DNA of 64,000 bases, from NCBI RefSeq assembly GCF_900156865.1, contig NZ_LT732529.1:4082511-4146510 (forward strand), in the 5' to 3' direction. The first letter of the stretch is position 1; every line of letters begins with the position of its first letter. Position numbers and translations under genes: made by a program. The stretch comes from Litchfieldia sinesaloumensis (GTDB lineage: Bacteria > Bacillota > Bacilli > Bacillales > Bacillaceae_L). Under the pieces are notes generated by a model, which was not told the DNA's origin, searched no databases, and saw only the letters and a list, made by a program, of their open reading frames with translations. Positions 8,345-16,900 of the stretch are shown here, piece by piece.

Positions 8345-9856
8345 ATGGATAATAAATTAGAACGCATTAGAGACACCCGTCTTCACGAACGTGTTGTCAC
8401 ACCGGAAGAAGCAGCAGAGTGGATACAGGATGGTATGACTTTAGGACTTAGTGGCTTTACTCGTGCAGGTGATGTGAAAGCGGTACCATTTGCACTTGTG
8501 AAACGTGCTGAAAAAGAGCCATTAAAAGTTAACGTATATACTGGAGCTTCCTTAGGCTCTGATGTTGATAAATTATTTGCTGAAGCTGGCATTTTAGGAA
8601 AGCGTTTACCATTTCAAGCTGATCCAACAATGAGAAAGGGTATTAACCAAGGGGACTTCTTATTTGTGGACCAGCATTTATCTCACACGTCAGAATTAAT
8701 ACGTGCCAATGTAATGGATATAGATGTAGCAATTTTGGAAGCGATTGCAGTAAAAGAGGATGGGCTGATTATCCCTACAACATCGATTGGGAACTCTTTA
8801 ACATTTGCTCAGCATGCTAAATCAATCATTATCGAAATCAATCTTGCACAGTCTACTGAACTTGAGGGAGTTCATGACTTATATGCACCAGGAAAGCAAG
8901 GGGAAAGAAAACCGATTCCACTAACAAAGGCAGATGATCGAATAGGTTTACCAGGCATTAAAGTTGATGTAGAAAAAATTAAAGGCATCGTGTTTACAGA
9001 TCAAACGGATTCACCATCAACAATTGTACCCCCAGATGACGAAACAGAAATTATGGCACAGCATCTTTTAACCTTTTTACGTAGTGAGATTGAAGCTGGG
9101 CGTTTAACAGAAAAGCTTGCTCCACTACAGTCGGGCATTGGGTCTGTAGCAAATGCAGTACTGCATGGAATGCTCGATTCCGAGTTTACTAACTTGGAGG
9201 TGTATTCTGAAGTATTACAGGATGCAGTGTTTGATTTAATAGATGCTGGAAAAGTGAATTTTGCTTCGTGCTGTTCGATTACGCTATCAGACGAAAAAAT
9301 GAAGAAAGTATTCGGGGATTTTGAACAGTATCGTGAGCGGTTAATAATGAGACCTCAAGAGATTTCGAATCACCCTGAAATTATCCGCCGTCTTGGATTG
9401 ATCTCAATTAATACTGCACTTGAGCTTGATATCTATGGGAATGTAAATTCAACACATGTGCTAGGCACCAAGATGATGAACGGCATCGGTGGTTCAGGTG
9501 ACTTCGCGAGAAACGCGCGGCTTGCGATTTTTGTTACGAAGTCCATTGCAAAGGGTGGTAACATTTCAAGTATCGTACCGTTCGTATCCCATGTCGATCA
9601 TACAGAGCATGATGTAGATGTTATTGTGACAGAGCAGGGGTATGCAGACCTTCGTGGCCTTGCGCCAAGAGAGCGTGTAGAGCTGATTATCGAAAACTGT
9701 GCCCATCCGATGTACAAACAGCAGCTTCGCGAATACTACCAAGAGGCCCTAACTAGAGGAGGCCAAACACCACACGTACTAGAAAAAGCACTCTCATGGC
9801 ATACAAACTTCGCTCAAACCGGAACCATGTTGCAGAAGGAACTAGTTAAAGGATAA
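8345..9856 (+). CDS. Acetyl-CoA hydrolase / succinyl-CoA:acetate CoA-transferase family protein
   Basis: A 503-residue class I CoA-transferase of the Cat1/AarC type, which moves CoA between carboxylates such as succinate and acetate, or hydrolyses acetyl-CoA. The likely catalytic glutamate is E289 in VYSEVLQD, behind the loop GIGSVANAVL. The C-terminal half carries NGIGGSGDFARNA and EQGYADLRGLAP, both typical of the family. I start at ATG 8345, which follows AAAGGGATGGG; the upstream in-frame ATG at 8258 gives an atypical hydrophobic leader. It follows a LytTR regulator and has its own terminator. It probably balances acetate and succinyl-CoA pools. Confidence 0.9.
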   Translation: MDNKLERIRDTRLHERVVTPEEAAEWIQDGMTLGLSGFTRAGDVKAVPFALVKRAEKEPLKVNVYTGASLGSDVDKLFAEAGILGKRLPFQADPTMRKGINQGDFLFVDQHLSHTSELIRANVMDIDVAILEAIAVKEDGLIIPTTSIGNSLTFAQHAKSIIIEINLAQSTELEGVHDLYAPGKQGERKPIPLTKADDRIGLPGIKVDVEKIKGIVFTDQTDSPSTIVPPDDETEIMAQHLLTFLRSEIEAGRLTEKLAPLQSGIGSVANAVLHGMLDSEFTNLEVYSEVLQDAVFDLIDAGKVNFASCCSITLSDEKMKKVFGDFEQYRERLIMRPQEISNHPEIIRRLGLISINTALELDIYGNVNSTHVLGTKMMNGIGGSGDFARNARLAIFVTKSIAKGGNISSIVPFVSHVDHTEHDVDVIVTEQGYADLRGLAPRERVELIIENCAHPMYKQQLREYYQEALTRGGQTPHVLEKALSWHTNFAQTGTMLQKELVKG

Positions 9857-9865
9857 GTACGTACT

Positions 9866-9903
9866 AGCCGTTTAAAGAGAATTCTTTAGACGGCTTTTTT
9901 TAT
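9866..9903 (+). terminator. Terminator of the CoA-transferase gene
   Basis: AGCCGTTTAAAG pairs with CTTTAGACGGCT (one G-U) around a six-base loop and is followed by TTTTTTT. Confidence 0.9.
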
Positions 9904-9994
9904 TCTAGAATGAATCAACATAGGAAAAAAGTAATGTACCCTACGATTTGGAATCATGGTACCATTATCAAAAAGAATAGGGAAGAGGGGTTGA

Positions 9995-10273
9995 ATGAAT
10001 AATCTTAAGGCATTTGTGGGATGCTTTTTTATTGCAGTTTCTGCTTTTTTATATGCGACAAAACACATAACAGCTGCAATTATGTCGTCTAATATTAATA
10101 GCCCAGATGTGAATTACTATGAAGGTGCATACAAAATTGTTGGGTTTGGTATCAACTTTTGGATTTTCGCAGCTTTATTTATCGGAATTGCTATACTAGG
10201 AAGCCTATTTACACGTGGAGCAGTACTCCCGTTCAAAAAGAAAATAACAAAAGTAGAAAATCCTCACCAATGA
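9995..10273 (+). CDS. Small two-helix membrane protein, unknown function
   Basis: A 92-residue protein with two hydrophobic segments, at about residues 5-25 and 52-75, and a basic C-terminal tail (PFKKKITKVENPHQ). The good ribosome site GAAGAGGGG and a terminator overlapping its stop codon support it as a real gene. I do not recognise a family. It is flanked by the CoA-transferase and a convergent membrane protein gene. Confidence 0.65.
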   Translation: MNNLKAFVGCFFIAVSAFLYATKHITAAIMSSNINSPDVNYYEGAYKIVGFGINFWIFAALFIGIAILGSLFTRGAVLPFKKKITKVENPHQ

Positions 10274-10288
10274 ATGGATGAGGATTTT
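10257..10288. terminator. Bidirectional terminator
   Basis: AAAATCCTCA / TGAGGATTTT form a ten-base stem that overlaps the stop codon of the small membrane protein. It lies ten bases from the convergent stop at 10299. Confidence 0.8.
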
Positions 10289-10298
10289 ATTAAAAATA

Positions 10299-10832
10299 TT
10301 AAAAAGGCTTTAAAATCATTAATGTAATAACAATCAAAAAGATTGCATTCTCAATATGCTCTACTCGAAAAAGCGCCTTTGCTAAAGGATAATATTCTTC
10401 AGGAATGTCATCACCCTGATGTGTTTCTAATATCGCTTTTACCGGCTTTGATTTAGGTGTCAGGGCAAATGGCCCCATCGCTAACGCAACAAGAAATAGA
10501 AGCAAGCTTGTTACATACCAACCCCTTGTAAAAAGATATGGATTAATAGCCCCCATTAAAAGACCGGTCACAAGCAGAAGTATACCACCAATCATAACAA
10601 ATATATGGAGTCTATGCCTGATTGCATATGAATGCCTGAGCTGTGTCATCGTATCTCCAGACTTCACGACTGTTGTTAAAATAAAGCCAGGTCCCATTCC
10701 AAGGATGGCTGAAACAATATGTATGAAAACAAGTATCTGATAAAATACATCCACTTTATGGAAACCCCCATTCGCAACATATTCATTATTAATGATAGCA
10801 TTATCGTCAAAAAGGTAAGTGATATCTCTCAC
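10299..10832 (-). CDS. DUF2269-like integral membrane protein
   Basis: A 177-residue protein with four hydrophobic helices. The first helix, LVFIHIVSAILGMGPGF, and the third, GWYVTSLLLFLVALAMGPFAL, resemble DUF2269 proteins, whose conserved histidines may bind haem or metal. A short soluble N-terminus of about 25 residues precedes the membrane part. The start is GTG with AAGAGGA upstream. The function is unknown. It diverges from the DUF454 gene across a 105-base spacer. Confidence 0.6.
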   Translation of the reverse strand: MRDITYLFDDNAIINNEYVANGGFHKVDVFYQILVFIHIVSAILGMGPGFILTTVVKSGDTMTQLRHSYAIRHRLHIFVMIGGILLLVTGLLMGAINPYLFTRGWYVTSLLLFLVALAMGPFALTPKSKPVKAILETHQGDDIPEEYYPLAKALFRVEHIENAIFLIVITLMILKPF

Positions 10833-10937
10833 TAATCATTCCTCTTAATCTTACTATTTTGTGACAACAGTTTTCTAGTGAAAATAAGTGGTATAATAGT
10901 AAATGGATTTTGAACGTGGAAGAAAGGGGGCGATTTT

Positions 10938-11363
10938 GTGAAGAGCGTCACGAAAATTTTATATATTTTCTTAGGATTTCTTTTCTTAGGCCTTGGGGTT
11001 ATAGGAATTGTTTTGCCGATCATTCCAACTACACCCCTGCTAATGCTTGCTTCCTTCTTTTTTGTAAAAGGGTCGAAAAGATTTGATCGATGGTTTAAAG
11101 GTACTAGCCTATATAAGAAACATTTAGAAGGGTTTGTAAAGCGCCGTGAAATGACCCTCAAACAAAAGTTGACGATTCTCTTAAGCGCTGATGCGATGAT
11201 TGCAGTCCCATTTATTATTCTAGATAGCATCGCCCTTAAACTATTCTTAGTCGCAGTTGTTATATATAAGTACTACTATTTCTTTACAAAAATTAAAACG
11301 GTGGCACCGGAAACGGGTACCGTTCACACGCAATCTCTTGTTGAGAAACCAAGCCATAAATAG
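10938..11363 (+). CDS. DUF454 (YbaN-like) inner-membrane protein
   Basis: A 141-residue membrane protein whose N-terminal half carries the DUF454 signature: LGFLFLGLGVIGIVLPIIPT followed by PLLMLASFFFVKGSKRFDRW. A second helical pair spans about residues 80-115, and the C-terminal tail is hydrophilic. The start is GTG with AAAGGGGG upstream. The family is widespread and uncharacterised. It is monocistronic with a strong terminator. Confidence 0.85.
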   Translation: MKSVTKILYIFLGFLFLGLGVIGIVLPIIPTTPLLMLASFFFVKGSKRFDRWFKGTSLYKKHLEGFVKRREMTLKQKLTILLSADAMIAVPFIILDSIALKLFLVAVVIYKYYYFFTKIKTVAPETGTVHTQSLVEKPSHK

Positions 11364-11366
11364 ACG

Positions 11367-11404
11367 AAAACCCTTGTCAGTACTTACCTCTGACAAGGGT
11401 TTTC
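11367..11404. terminator. Bidirectional terminator
   Basis: A fourteen-base perfect stem, AAAACCCTTGTCAG / CTGACAAGGGTTTT, ends both the DUF454 gene and the convergent ASCH gene; T-rich flanks occur on both strands. Confidence 0.9.
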
Positions 11405-11407
11405 TTT

Positions 11408-11749
11408 TTACTCATTCACTTTACTAAATTCATGGACCCATACTTTCATGTGCGGAAGCCAAGGCATTCCTGGGTGGTAGGAAAGGATAGATTCTTTATA
11501 CTCATCGACGGTATCAAAGCCTTCCCTATTCGCATCCTCATCGGTGAGTTCTCCAAGTGACTGTTCATAGACATTATCAATTTTAAATTGTTGACCCTCA
11601 AGAGTCATTATTTCCCCAACATCAGCATATCTTCCATTTCTGCGTGTTGCGGTTTTAGTACCTTCGAGGACCTTTTTAATGTCAGATTCCATTGTCACAA
11701 GACGTTCAATGGAACATGTTTTTGGTGGTAATTCATTTGGTGTATTCAT
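11408..11749 (-). CDS. ASCH-domain protein
   Basis: A 113-residue protein with the ASC-1 homology fold. The motif GTKTATRRNGRYADVGEIM near residues 30-48 matches the conserved K-x-x-T-x-R-x loop that lines the putative RNA/nucleoside pocket, and MPWLPHMKVWVHEF closes the barrel. Related small ASCH proteins (YqfB) are amidohydrolases of modified cytidines, but the substrate here is unknown. I start at ATG 11749 because AAAGGAG lies seven bases upstream. A second in-frame ATG at 11755 is too close to that site. Confidence 0.75.
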   Translation of the reverse strand: MNTPNELPPKTCSIERLVTMESDIKKVLEGTKTATRRNGRYADVGEIMTLEGQQFKIDNVYEQSLGELTDEDANREGFDTVDEYKESILSYHPGMPWLPHMKVWVHEFSKVNE

Positions 11750-11822
11750 TTTCATACTCCTTTCAATTGACAATCTTCAAGATGAATTTTAATCCGTCTC
11801 ACAAGGATTGAAAGAGGACTAT

Positions 11823-12719
11823 TTAGGTGGCTTTTCGATCAAAATACCTCCTCAATCCTTCCCCTAAAATGGTAAATGTAAACATGGTTAGGGAAATGGC
11901 AACACATGTCCAAAACGGTATCCATATCGAACTAATGATATCTCTTCTGGCCTGTCCTAGCAAGGTTGGCCAATTTAGACTGGTGTTAACTAATTCACCG
12001 ACCCCGTAGTTTGTTTGAATAAATATCTGGGAAAGGAATACCCCGAATATCCCCAACTGTGCAATTAAAAGACAGGTTTTTCCGATATCAATAAAGAAAT
12101 TTACAATTATGGAGGGATAGGTATTTGGTAAAATATTTCCGAATGCTAGTCGTAAGGGGGACATCCCAATTGTGATTCCGGCTTCAATATATGGTTTTTT
12201 TGCAATACGTTGTGTCTCTTCACGGATAATATGGCTAACTTTGCCGACTTCGATTAAAGCTAACAGTAATATCGACCACCATAAGCGATTTTCATTCATG
12301 ACCAGAGCAGGTATAGCTAGCAGTAAAAGCGCTGAAAAAATAATGGGAATACTAGAAAAAATATTATTCCAAGCCGTAACAATCCAAGAAAATGGATTGT
12401 TTTTTCGAGTGGCCAAGAGTCCAAGGGGAATTGCGATTAGGTAGCGTAGGACAACGATTCCCAAAATGACTTTCAGCGTTTCCTTTGCCCCCATCACGAT
12501 AAGACTCAATAAATCCCTTCCTTCGTGATCAGATCCAAAAGGAGGTTGTTGACTTGGTGTAAAGGGTGCTCTAATAAATTCCTTACTACCATCCGTAAAT
12601 CGAATTCTCCCCTCTTCAACTCCTTCTTTCACATATGGTATCTGTGGTCCAACAAAGGTAACGAAAAGTAGGATGCTTAACATGAATAGCCCTGTTATTA
12701 AATACCAATTTCGATTCAT
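11823..12719 (-). CDS. ABC transporter permease, DppC/OppC type
   Basis: A 298-residue inner-membrane permease of a peptide/nickel-type ABC importer. The N-terminal extension with FGSDHEGRDLLSLI near residues 63-76 is typical of OppC/DppC. The EAA loop reads EAGITIGMSPLRLAFGNILP around residues 180-200. It overlaps the reading context of the upstream permease and starts at ATG 12719 after a perfect AAGGAGGT. No binding protein and no ATPase gene adjoin it, so it must borrow partners or belong to an incomplete system. See the upstream DppB-type permease. Confidence 0.82.
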   Translation of the reverse strand: MNRNWYLITGLFMLSILLFVTFVGPQIPYVKEGVEEGRIRFTDGSKEFIRAPFTPSQQPPFGSDHEGRDLLSLIVMGAKETLKVILGIVVLRYLIAIPLGLLATRKNNPFSWIVTAWNNIFSSIPIIFSALLLLAIPALVMNENRLWWSILLLALIEVGKVSHIIREETQRIAKKPYIEAGITIGMSPLRLAFGNILPNTYPSIIVNFFIDIGKTCLLIAQLGIFGVFLSQIFIQTNYGVGELVNTSLNWPTLLGQARRDIISSIWIPFWTCVAISLTMFTFTILGEGLRRYFDRKAT

Positions 12720-12732
12720 CCGATACACCTCC

Positions 12733-13653
12733 TTATTTTGGATCAAGTTTCAATTTAATCATTTGACTGATAATATGTGCGACCATCACAAGCATAAGAA
12801 AGCTTATACAGATTCCGATAATGAGTCCGCGTTCATCTGCATTGCCAGAAGGAGGGATATAGTTGGTGTAGCCAATCGCTGAAAATAATCGATAGGCTGC
12901 TCCTTCATAACCTAGTATATATTCAACAACTAACAAGTTCGATAGAACAAAGACCATAATGGACTGTAAATGGCTAGAAACGGTAATAAAGCATGATTTC
13001 ATCATATGGTTGAGTAACACTTTGTTTTTTGTAAACCCCTTAGAAAACGCAACTTGTATATAAGGTTCACGATCCTGTGTGAGTAGAGAAACAGCTGTGA
13101 TTCTTGCAACATACAATGACGGTGCAATTGAGACGAGGATGCTAGGAGCAATGAACTTCCACCAGTCCTCGGTCCCCATAATAGTAAAGCCAGGTATTGG
13201 GACTTTAATCAGCAGGTAGCAAATACAGATGATGATGAAGAAATCAGGTACTCCTGATAAAAACATAGTAGTTCCACTTCCAAAAAAGCTTTTTTTCGTG
13301 TTTGTAAATCTATAATCTAAGATCCCTTTTAAAACTCCAGTAACCACACTAAGAAGAAATCCGATAACAATAATTTTTAAACTCCTTGGAAAGTACTTCG
13401 CAATTTCATCTTCAGCTGAGAGTGTGGCAAACTTGGTTCCTCCAAGACTTTTATTCTCATAAACATCCGTTAAGAAAGACGAGACACTCGCTGCATACTC
13501 TTTTAAACTAAACTGATAGGAATACTCAACAGACATTGCAATTCCAGTATATTCAATACTAGGTTCACGAGGAAAAAGTACGAATAATATCACACAAAGA
13601 AAGACGCATAAATAGATTGCTAAAATCTTTCCGAATTCAAATACCGCCCCCAA
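12733..13653 (-). CDS. ABC transporter permease, DppB/OppB type
   Basis: About 306 residues with six membrane helices. The EAA-like loop EPYIQVAFSKGFTKNKVLLN near residues 205-225 and the C-terminal VEYILGYEGAA segment identify an OppB/DppB permease. It is more divergent than usual, with a long polar loop after helix 1. The start is uncertain: TTG 13653 has GGGAG eight bases upstream, while TTG 13668 is an alternative. It heads a two-gene operon with the DppC-type permease, 13 bases apart. The missing binding protein and ATPases are notable. Confidence 0.78.
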   Translation of the reverse strand: MGAVFEFGKILAIYLCVFLCVILFVLFPREPSIEYTGIAMSVEYSYQFSLKEYAASVSSFLTDVYENKSLGGTKFATLSAEDEIAKYFPRSLKIIVIGFLLSVVTGVLKGILDYRFTNTKKSFFGSGTTMFLSGVPDFFIIICICYLLIKVPIPGFTIMGTEDWWKFIAPSILVSIAPSLYVARITAVSLLTQDREPYIQVAFSKGFTKNKVLLNHMMKSCFITVSSHLQSIMVFVLSNLLVVEYILGYEGAAYRLFSAIGYTNYIPPSGNADERGLIIGICISFLMLVMVAHIISQMIKLKLDPK

Positions 13654-13907
13654 AAATCTCACTCCCAATTCTTAAAAGACTCACTATTTTAAATGTATAA
13701 GAAATTCCAGTTCCTGTCACTATACGATTTTACTTGCAGGAAAGTAAATTCCTAAAAGTAATTTTCATTTTTTGTCGATTGGTTTGGTTCTATTGTTCTA
13801 GATAGATTTCATAAAATGTAGGGAGAGAGGCATAGGATAGTAGCGGATAGTGGATTCTATGTTTTTTAGACTATTAAAAGAAACAAAAGAATGAGGGGGT
13901 TACGTAT

Positions 13908-14720
13908 GTGAAGAAACTAGCTATTTTTTCTGTCTTATTTGTTTTATTATTCTTAGCAGCATGTGGAACGAGTGATACGAGCGGGTCAGATGGTGAAAAA
14001 AAGACACTTAAAGTGATGACAGATGCAGCCTATCCACCTTTCGAATTCATGGAGGGGGATAAGATTGTTGGGTTTGAAATCGATTTGATTCATGCGGTGG
14101 CTGAGGAAGCGGGGTATGAATTAGATATCAATCATACCGGTTGGGAACCTATCTTTATTGAGTTAGATAAAGGGTCTTATGATATGGCGGTTTCATCGAT
14201 TTCGATTACGGAAGACCGCAAGAGTAAATATCTTTTTACACTACCAATCTTCTTATCAACAAATAAAATTATGATTCCTGAAGACAGTGATATTCAAACT
14301 GCACAAGATTTAAAAGGAAAAGTGGTGGCTGTTCAAGCTTCAACTACAGGGCATTTTGCTGTTGAGAAGGTACTAGGTGAAAAACATCCTGATATAAAAG
14401 CTTTTGAAAATAATAATCTAGCAATCCTAGAGCTTGATAGCGGTGGGGCTGATGCGGTTGTGGCCGATAATGGTGTTATTGAATACTACGCAGCACAAAA
14501 TCCGAACAAAAAACTAAAAGTTGTGGGAGATAAAGACACATTTGAGGCGGAGTTCTATGGAATGATGTTCCCTAAAGGAAGTGATGACCTGAAGGCCGAT
14601 TTCGACAAGGCAATCGAGGCTGTAATTGAAAGTGGAAAATACACTGAGATTTATAAAGAATGGTTTGGTGCAGAGCCCGATTTAGAGGCTTTAAAGGCGG
14701 AACAAGAAGCTTCGAAATAA
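13908..14720 (+). CDS. Polar amino-acid ABC transporter substrate-binding lipoprotein
   Basis: A 270-residue extracellular binding protein. The signal peptide ends in the lipobox LAAC with Cys19 for lipid anchoring. The mature part is a type II periplasmic-binding fold of SBP family 3: DAAYPPFEFMEGDKIVGFEI, then AVSSISITEDRKSKY, then VQASTTGHFAVEK. This family binds glutamine, arginine, cystine or related amino acids; which one is not clear. The start is GTG with GAGGGGG upstream. It heads an operon with a permease and ATPase, and a hairpin follows its stop codon. Confidence 0.92.
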   Translation: MKKLAIFSVLFVLLFLAACGTSDTSGSDGEKKTLKVMTDAAYPPFEFMEGDKIVGFEIDLIHAVAEEAGYELDINHTGWEPIFIELDKGSYDMAVSSISITEDRKSKYLFTLPIFLSTNKIMIPEDSDIQTAQDLKGKVVAVQASTTGHFAVEKVLGEKHPDIKAFENNNLAILELDSGGADAVVADNGVIEYYAAQNPNKKLKVVGDKDTFEAEFYGMMFPKGSDDLKADFDKAIEAVIESGKYTEIYKEWFGAEPDLEALKAEQEASK

Positions 14721-14730
14721 CCCTCATGAA

Positions 14731-14764
14731 ATTGCGTAACGACTTATTGTGTTACGCAATTTTT
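14731..14764 (+). terminator. Internal partial terminator in the amino-acid ABC operon
   Basis: ATTGCGTAAC / GTTACGCAAT forms a ten-base perfect stem followed by TTTTG, between the binding-protein and permease genes. Partial read-through here would give more binding protein than membrane parts, as is common in such operons. Confidence 0.75.
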
Positions 14765-14795
14765 GCCTTATACAAATTGGTAAGGAGGACAAACC

Positions 14796-15452
14796 ATGGA
14801 TTTTAGTTTCGAGATAATCAATGATTATCTTCCGTATTTTTGGAAAGGCACTTTGTTAACCATTGGCCTATCCATTGCGGGTATTTTACTTGGGACAATC
14901 CTTGGCCTTTTTATTGGTCTTGGGAAAATGATGCGCAATAAATGGGTAGCGTTTCCGTTTGTCTGTTACATCACATTCTTCCGGGGAACGCCACTACTTG
15001 TTCAAATATTACTTGTGCATTTTGGTGTTGTACCGTTATTTTTAGGTACCACAAATGGTATTGTAGCTGGTGTAATTGCACTTACTCTTAACGCATCTGC
15101 ATACATAGCCGAGATTTTTAGAGCGGGTATTCAATCCTTGGATCGAGGACAAATGGAAGCTGCACGATCGTTAGGAATGACACATGTTCAAGCGATGAGA
15201 TATATCATTATCCCTCAAGCCTTCAAACGGATGATCCCTCCATTGGGTAACGAATTTGTGATTCTAATCAAAGATTCATCCCTTCTATCTGTAGTAGCAA
15301 CACCAGAACTTATGCACTGGAGTCGTATGATGATGGGGCAGCATGCTAAAGTCTGGGAACCATATTTAACAGCAGCCTTCATCTATTTGGTACTAACCCT
15401 AACATTAACCATCCTGTTAAACCATTTAGAAAAGAGGTTGAAAACGGAATGA
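14796..15452 (+). CDS. Polar amino-acid ABC transporter permease (HisM/GlnP family)
   Basis: A 218-residue permease with about five helices. The family-3 loop [20 protein letters not shown] lies near residues 63-82, and the EAA motif [20 protein letters not shown] near residues 115-135 docks the ATPase. The ribosome site is TAAGGAGG. The stop overlaps the ATPase start by four bases (ATGA), indicating translational coupling. A single permease gene suggests a homodimeric channel. It imports the amino acid delivered by the upstream lipoprotein. Confidence 0.93.
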   Translation: MDFSFEIINDYLPYFWKGTLLTIGLSIAGILLGTILGLFIGLGKMMRNKWVAFPFVCYITFFRGTPLLVQILLVHFGVVPLFLGTTNGIVAGVIALTLNASAYIAEIFRAGIQSLDRGQMEAARSLGMTHVQAMRYIIIPQAFKRMIPPLGNEFVILIKDSSLLSVVATPELMHWSRMMMGQHAKVWEPYLTAAFIYLVLTLTLTILLNHLEKRLKTE

Positions 15453-16171
15453 TTAAAGTAGACTCTATCAAAAAATCTTTTGGGAAAAATGAAGTTCTTA
15501 AAGGAATCTCAGTTGATATTAGACCACAGGAGGTCGTTGTGGTAATTGGTCCTTCAGGATCTGGAAAGTCGACTTTTTTACGATGCATAAACCTACTAGA
15601 AACAATTAATGAAGGACATGTCTATATTGATGGCGTGGATATTACAGATAAACAAACAAATATTAATAAAATCAGAACGGATGTGGGGATGGTATTCCAA
15701 CAGTTTAATCTTTTTCCTCATAAAACGGTGATGGAAAACATTACACTTTCGCCATTAAAAGTTAAAAAAATCTCCGAAGAACAAGCGTATAATAAAGGTA
15801 TGCAACTATTGAAGAAAGTCGGTCTAGCAGAAAAGGCAGATGCTTACCCAGATTCATTGTCGGGTGGACAAAAGCAGCGTGTTGCGATTGCCCGAGCCCT
15901 CGCTATGGAGCCAAAGATAATGCTGTTTGATGAACCGACTTCTGCTCTAGATCCAGAAATGGTCGGAGAGGTTTTAGAAGTCATGAAGCAGCTAGCGCGC
16001 GAGGGTATGACAATGGTTGTCGTAACTCATGAAATGGGATTTGCACGAGAAGTCGGTGACCGTGTCCTTTTTATCGACGAGGGAATGATAGTTGAAGCAA
16101 ACATACCAAAAGAGCTATTTGAAAACCCTCAGCACGAAAGGACGAAAGCTTTTTTGAGTAAAGTACTTTAG
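15449..16171 (+). CDS. Polar amino-acid ABC transporter ATPase
   Basis: A 240-residue ATPase that powers the adjacent importer. The Walker A is GPSGSGKST near residue 32, the Q-loop follows [13 protein letters not shown], the signature is [10 protein letters not shown] near residue 135 and the Walker B is [14 protein letters not shown]. The switch histidine is in VVTHEMGFA. Length and sequence are those of the GlnQ/ArtM family. It overlaps the permease gene by four bases and is the last transporter gene of the operon; the HD hydrolase gene follows after 33 bases. Confidence 0.95.
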   Translation: MIKVDSIKKSFGKNEVLKGISVDIRPQEVVVVIGPSGSGKSTFLRCINLLETINEGHVYIDGVDITDKQTNINKIRTDVGMVFQQFNLFPHKTVMENITLSPLKVKKISEEQAYNKGMQLLKKVGLAEKADAYPDSLSGGQKQRVAIARALAMEPKIMLFDEPTSALDPEMVGEVLEVMKQLAREGMTMVVVTHEMGFAREVGDRVLFIDEGMIVEANIPKELFENPQHERTKAFLSKVL

Positions 16172-16204
16172 ACCTGAGTCAGGTTTTGATTGGGAGGTAG
16201 CAAG

Positions 16205-16741
16205 ATGGACGTAATCGAAAAGGCAATTATTGTAGCAAGCAAGGCCCATGATGGACAATATCGAAAGCTAACGAATATTCCCTATATCACACACCCACTT
16301 GGTGTTGGGCTACTATTGATGAAGGCGAGTGCACGTGAGGAACTTATCGTTGCTGGTATACTTCACGATACAGTAGAGGACACTGAGTTAACGTTAGAGG
16401 AGATTAGTGATGAATTTGGGGAGGAAATAGCGGAGCTTGTGGAGGGCTGCTCTGAGCCGGATAAGTCGCTGTCTTGGGAAGAGAGAAAAGAACATACGAT
16501 TACTTTCTTACGTACAGCATCGGAAGATATTCGTACAGTTGTATGTGCTGATAAACTACATAATATCCGGTCGATTATCCGTGACTTTGAAGGACAAGGT
16601 GAACAAGTCTGGCAAAGGTTTAGCCGAGGAAGGAACAAGCAGGAGTGGTATTATCGAAATGTAGCGGCTAGCCTTGAGTTTGCCTCAACCTTTCCGTTAG
16701 TAGACGAACTAAAGAGGGAAATCGATGTATTGTTTGGATAA
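16205..16741 (+). CDS. HD-domain phosphohydrolase, small alarmone hydrolase-like
   Basis: A 178-residue HD hydrolase resembling the hydrolase half of RelA/SpoT (MESH1-like). The metal-binding pattern is visible as HDGQYRK, PYITHPLGV, LHDTVEDT and ADKLHNIRS, giving the H...HD...D arrangement. Such proteins remove the 3'-diphosphate from (p)ppGpp or act on other nucleotides. The conserved ED pair for hydrolysis is present (TVEDT). ATG 16205 is chosen because GGGAGGT precedes it. Its position behind an amino-acid importer fits a nutrient-stress role, but that link is only positional. Confidence 0.78.
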   Translation: MDVIEKAIIVASKAHDGQYRKLTNIPYITHPLGVGLLLMKASAREELIVAGILHDTVEDTELTLEEISDEFGEEIAELVEGCSEPDKSLSWEERKEHTITFLRTASEDIRTVVCADKLHNIRSIIRDFEGQGEQVWQRFSRGRNKQEWYYRNVAASLEFASTFPLVDELKREIDVLFG

Positions 16742-16749
16742 CGTGTTAA

Positions 16750-16781
16750 TGTCTCAAAGATAACTTTGGGGCCTTTTTTGC
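16750..16781 (+). terminator. Weak terminator after the HD hydrolase gene
   Basis: CTCAAAG / CTTTGGGG with a four-base loop is followed by CCTTTTTTG. It separates this operon from the TetR operon. Confidence 0.55.
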
Positions 16782-16828
16782 GTGAGAACGGTATTTGAAA
16801 AATGGGATTGTCCAGTGTAAGAATTAAA

Positions 16829-16879
16829 TTGACCACTTTGGTCAATAAAGGTTATGATAGTATTGACCATGTTGGTCAA
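16829..16879 (+). promoter_or_regulatory. Promoter with two TetR-type operators
   Basis: Two copies of the palindrome TTGACCA-N3-TGGTCAA occupy 16829-16845 and 16863-16879, with centres 34 bases apart. The first supplies a -35 hexamer (TTGACC, 16829-16834) with an 18-base spacer to TATGAT at 16853-16858. The second covers the expected transcript start. This is the layout of an autorepressed tetR-family promoter. Confidence 0.85.
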
Positions 16880-16900
16880 CGTCTTGCGGAGGATCATATT

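Noticed and set aside
10832-11230. A 132-residue minus-strand open frame
   Set aside because: It is antisense to the DUF454 gene, which has a clear family signature, ribosome site and terminator.
11299-11330. T-box-like sequence GGTGGCACCG followed by an inverted repeat
   Set aside because: It lies inside the DUF454 coding sequence in frame (TVAPETGTVH) and no downstream aminoacylation-related gene follows.
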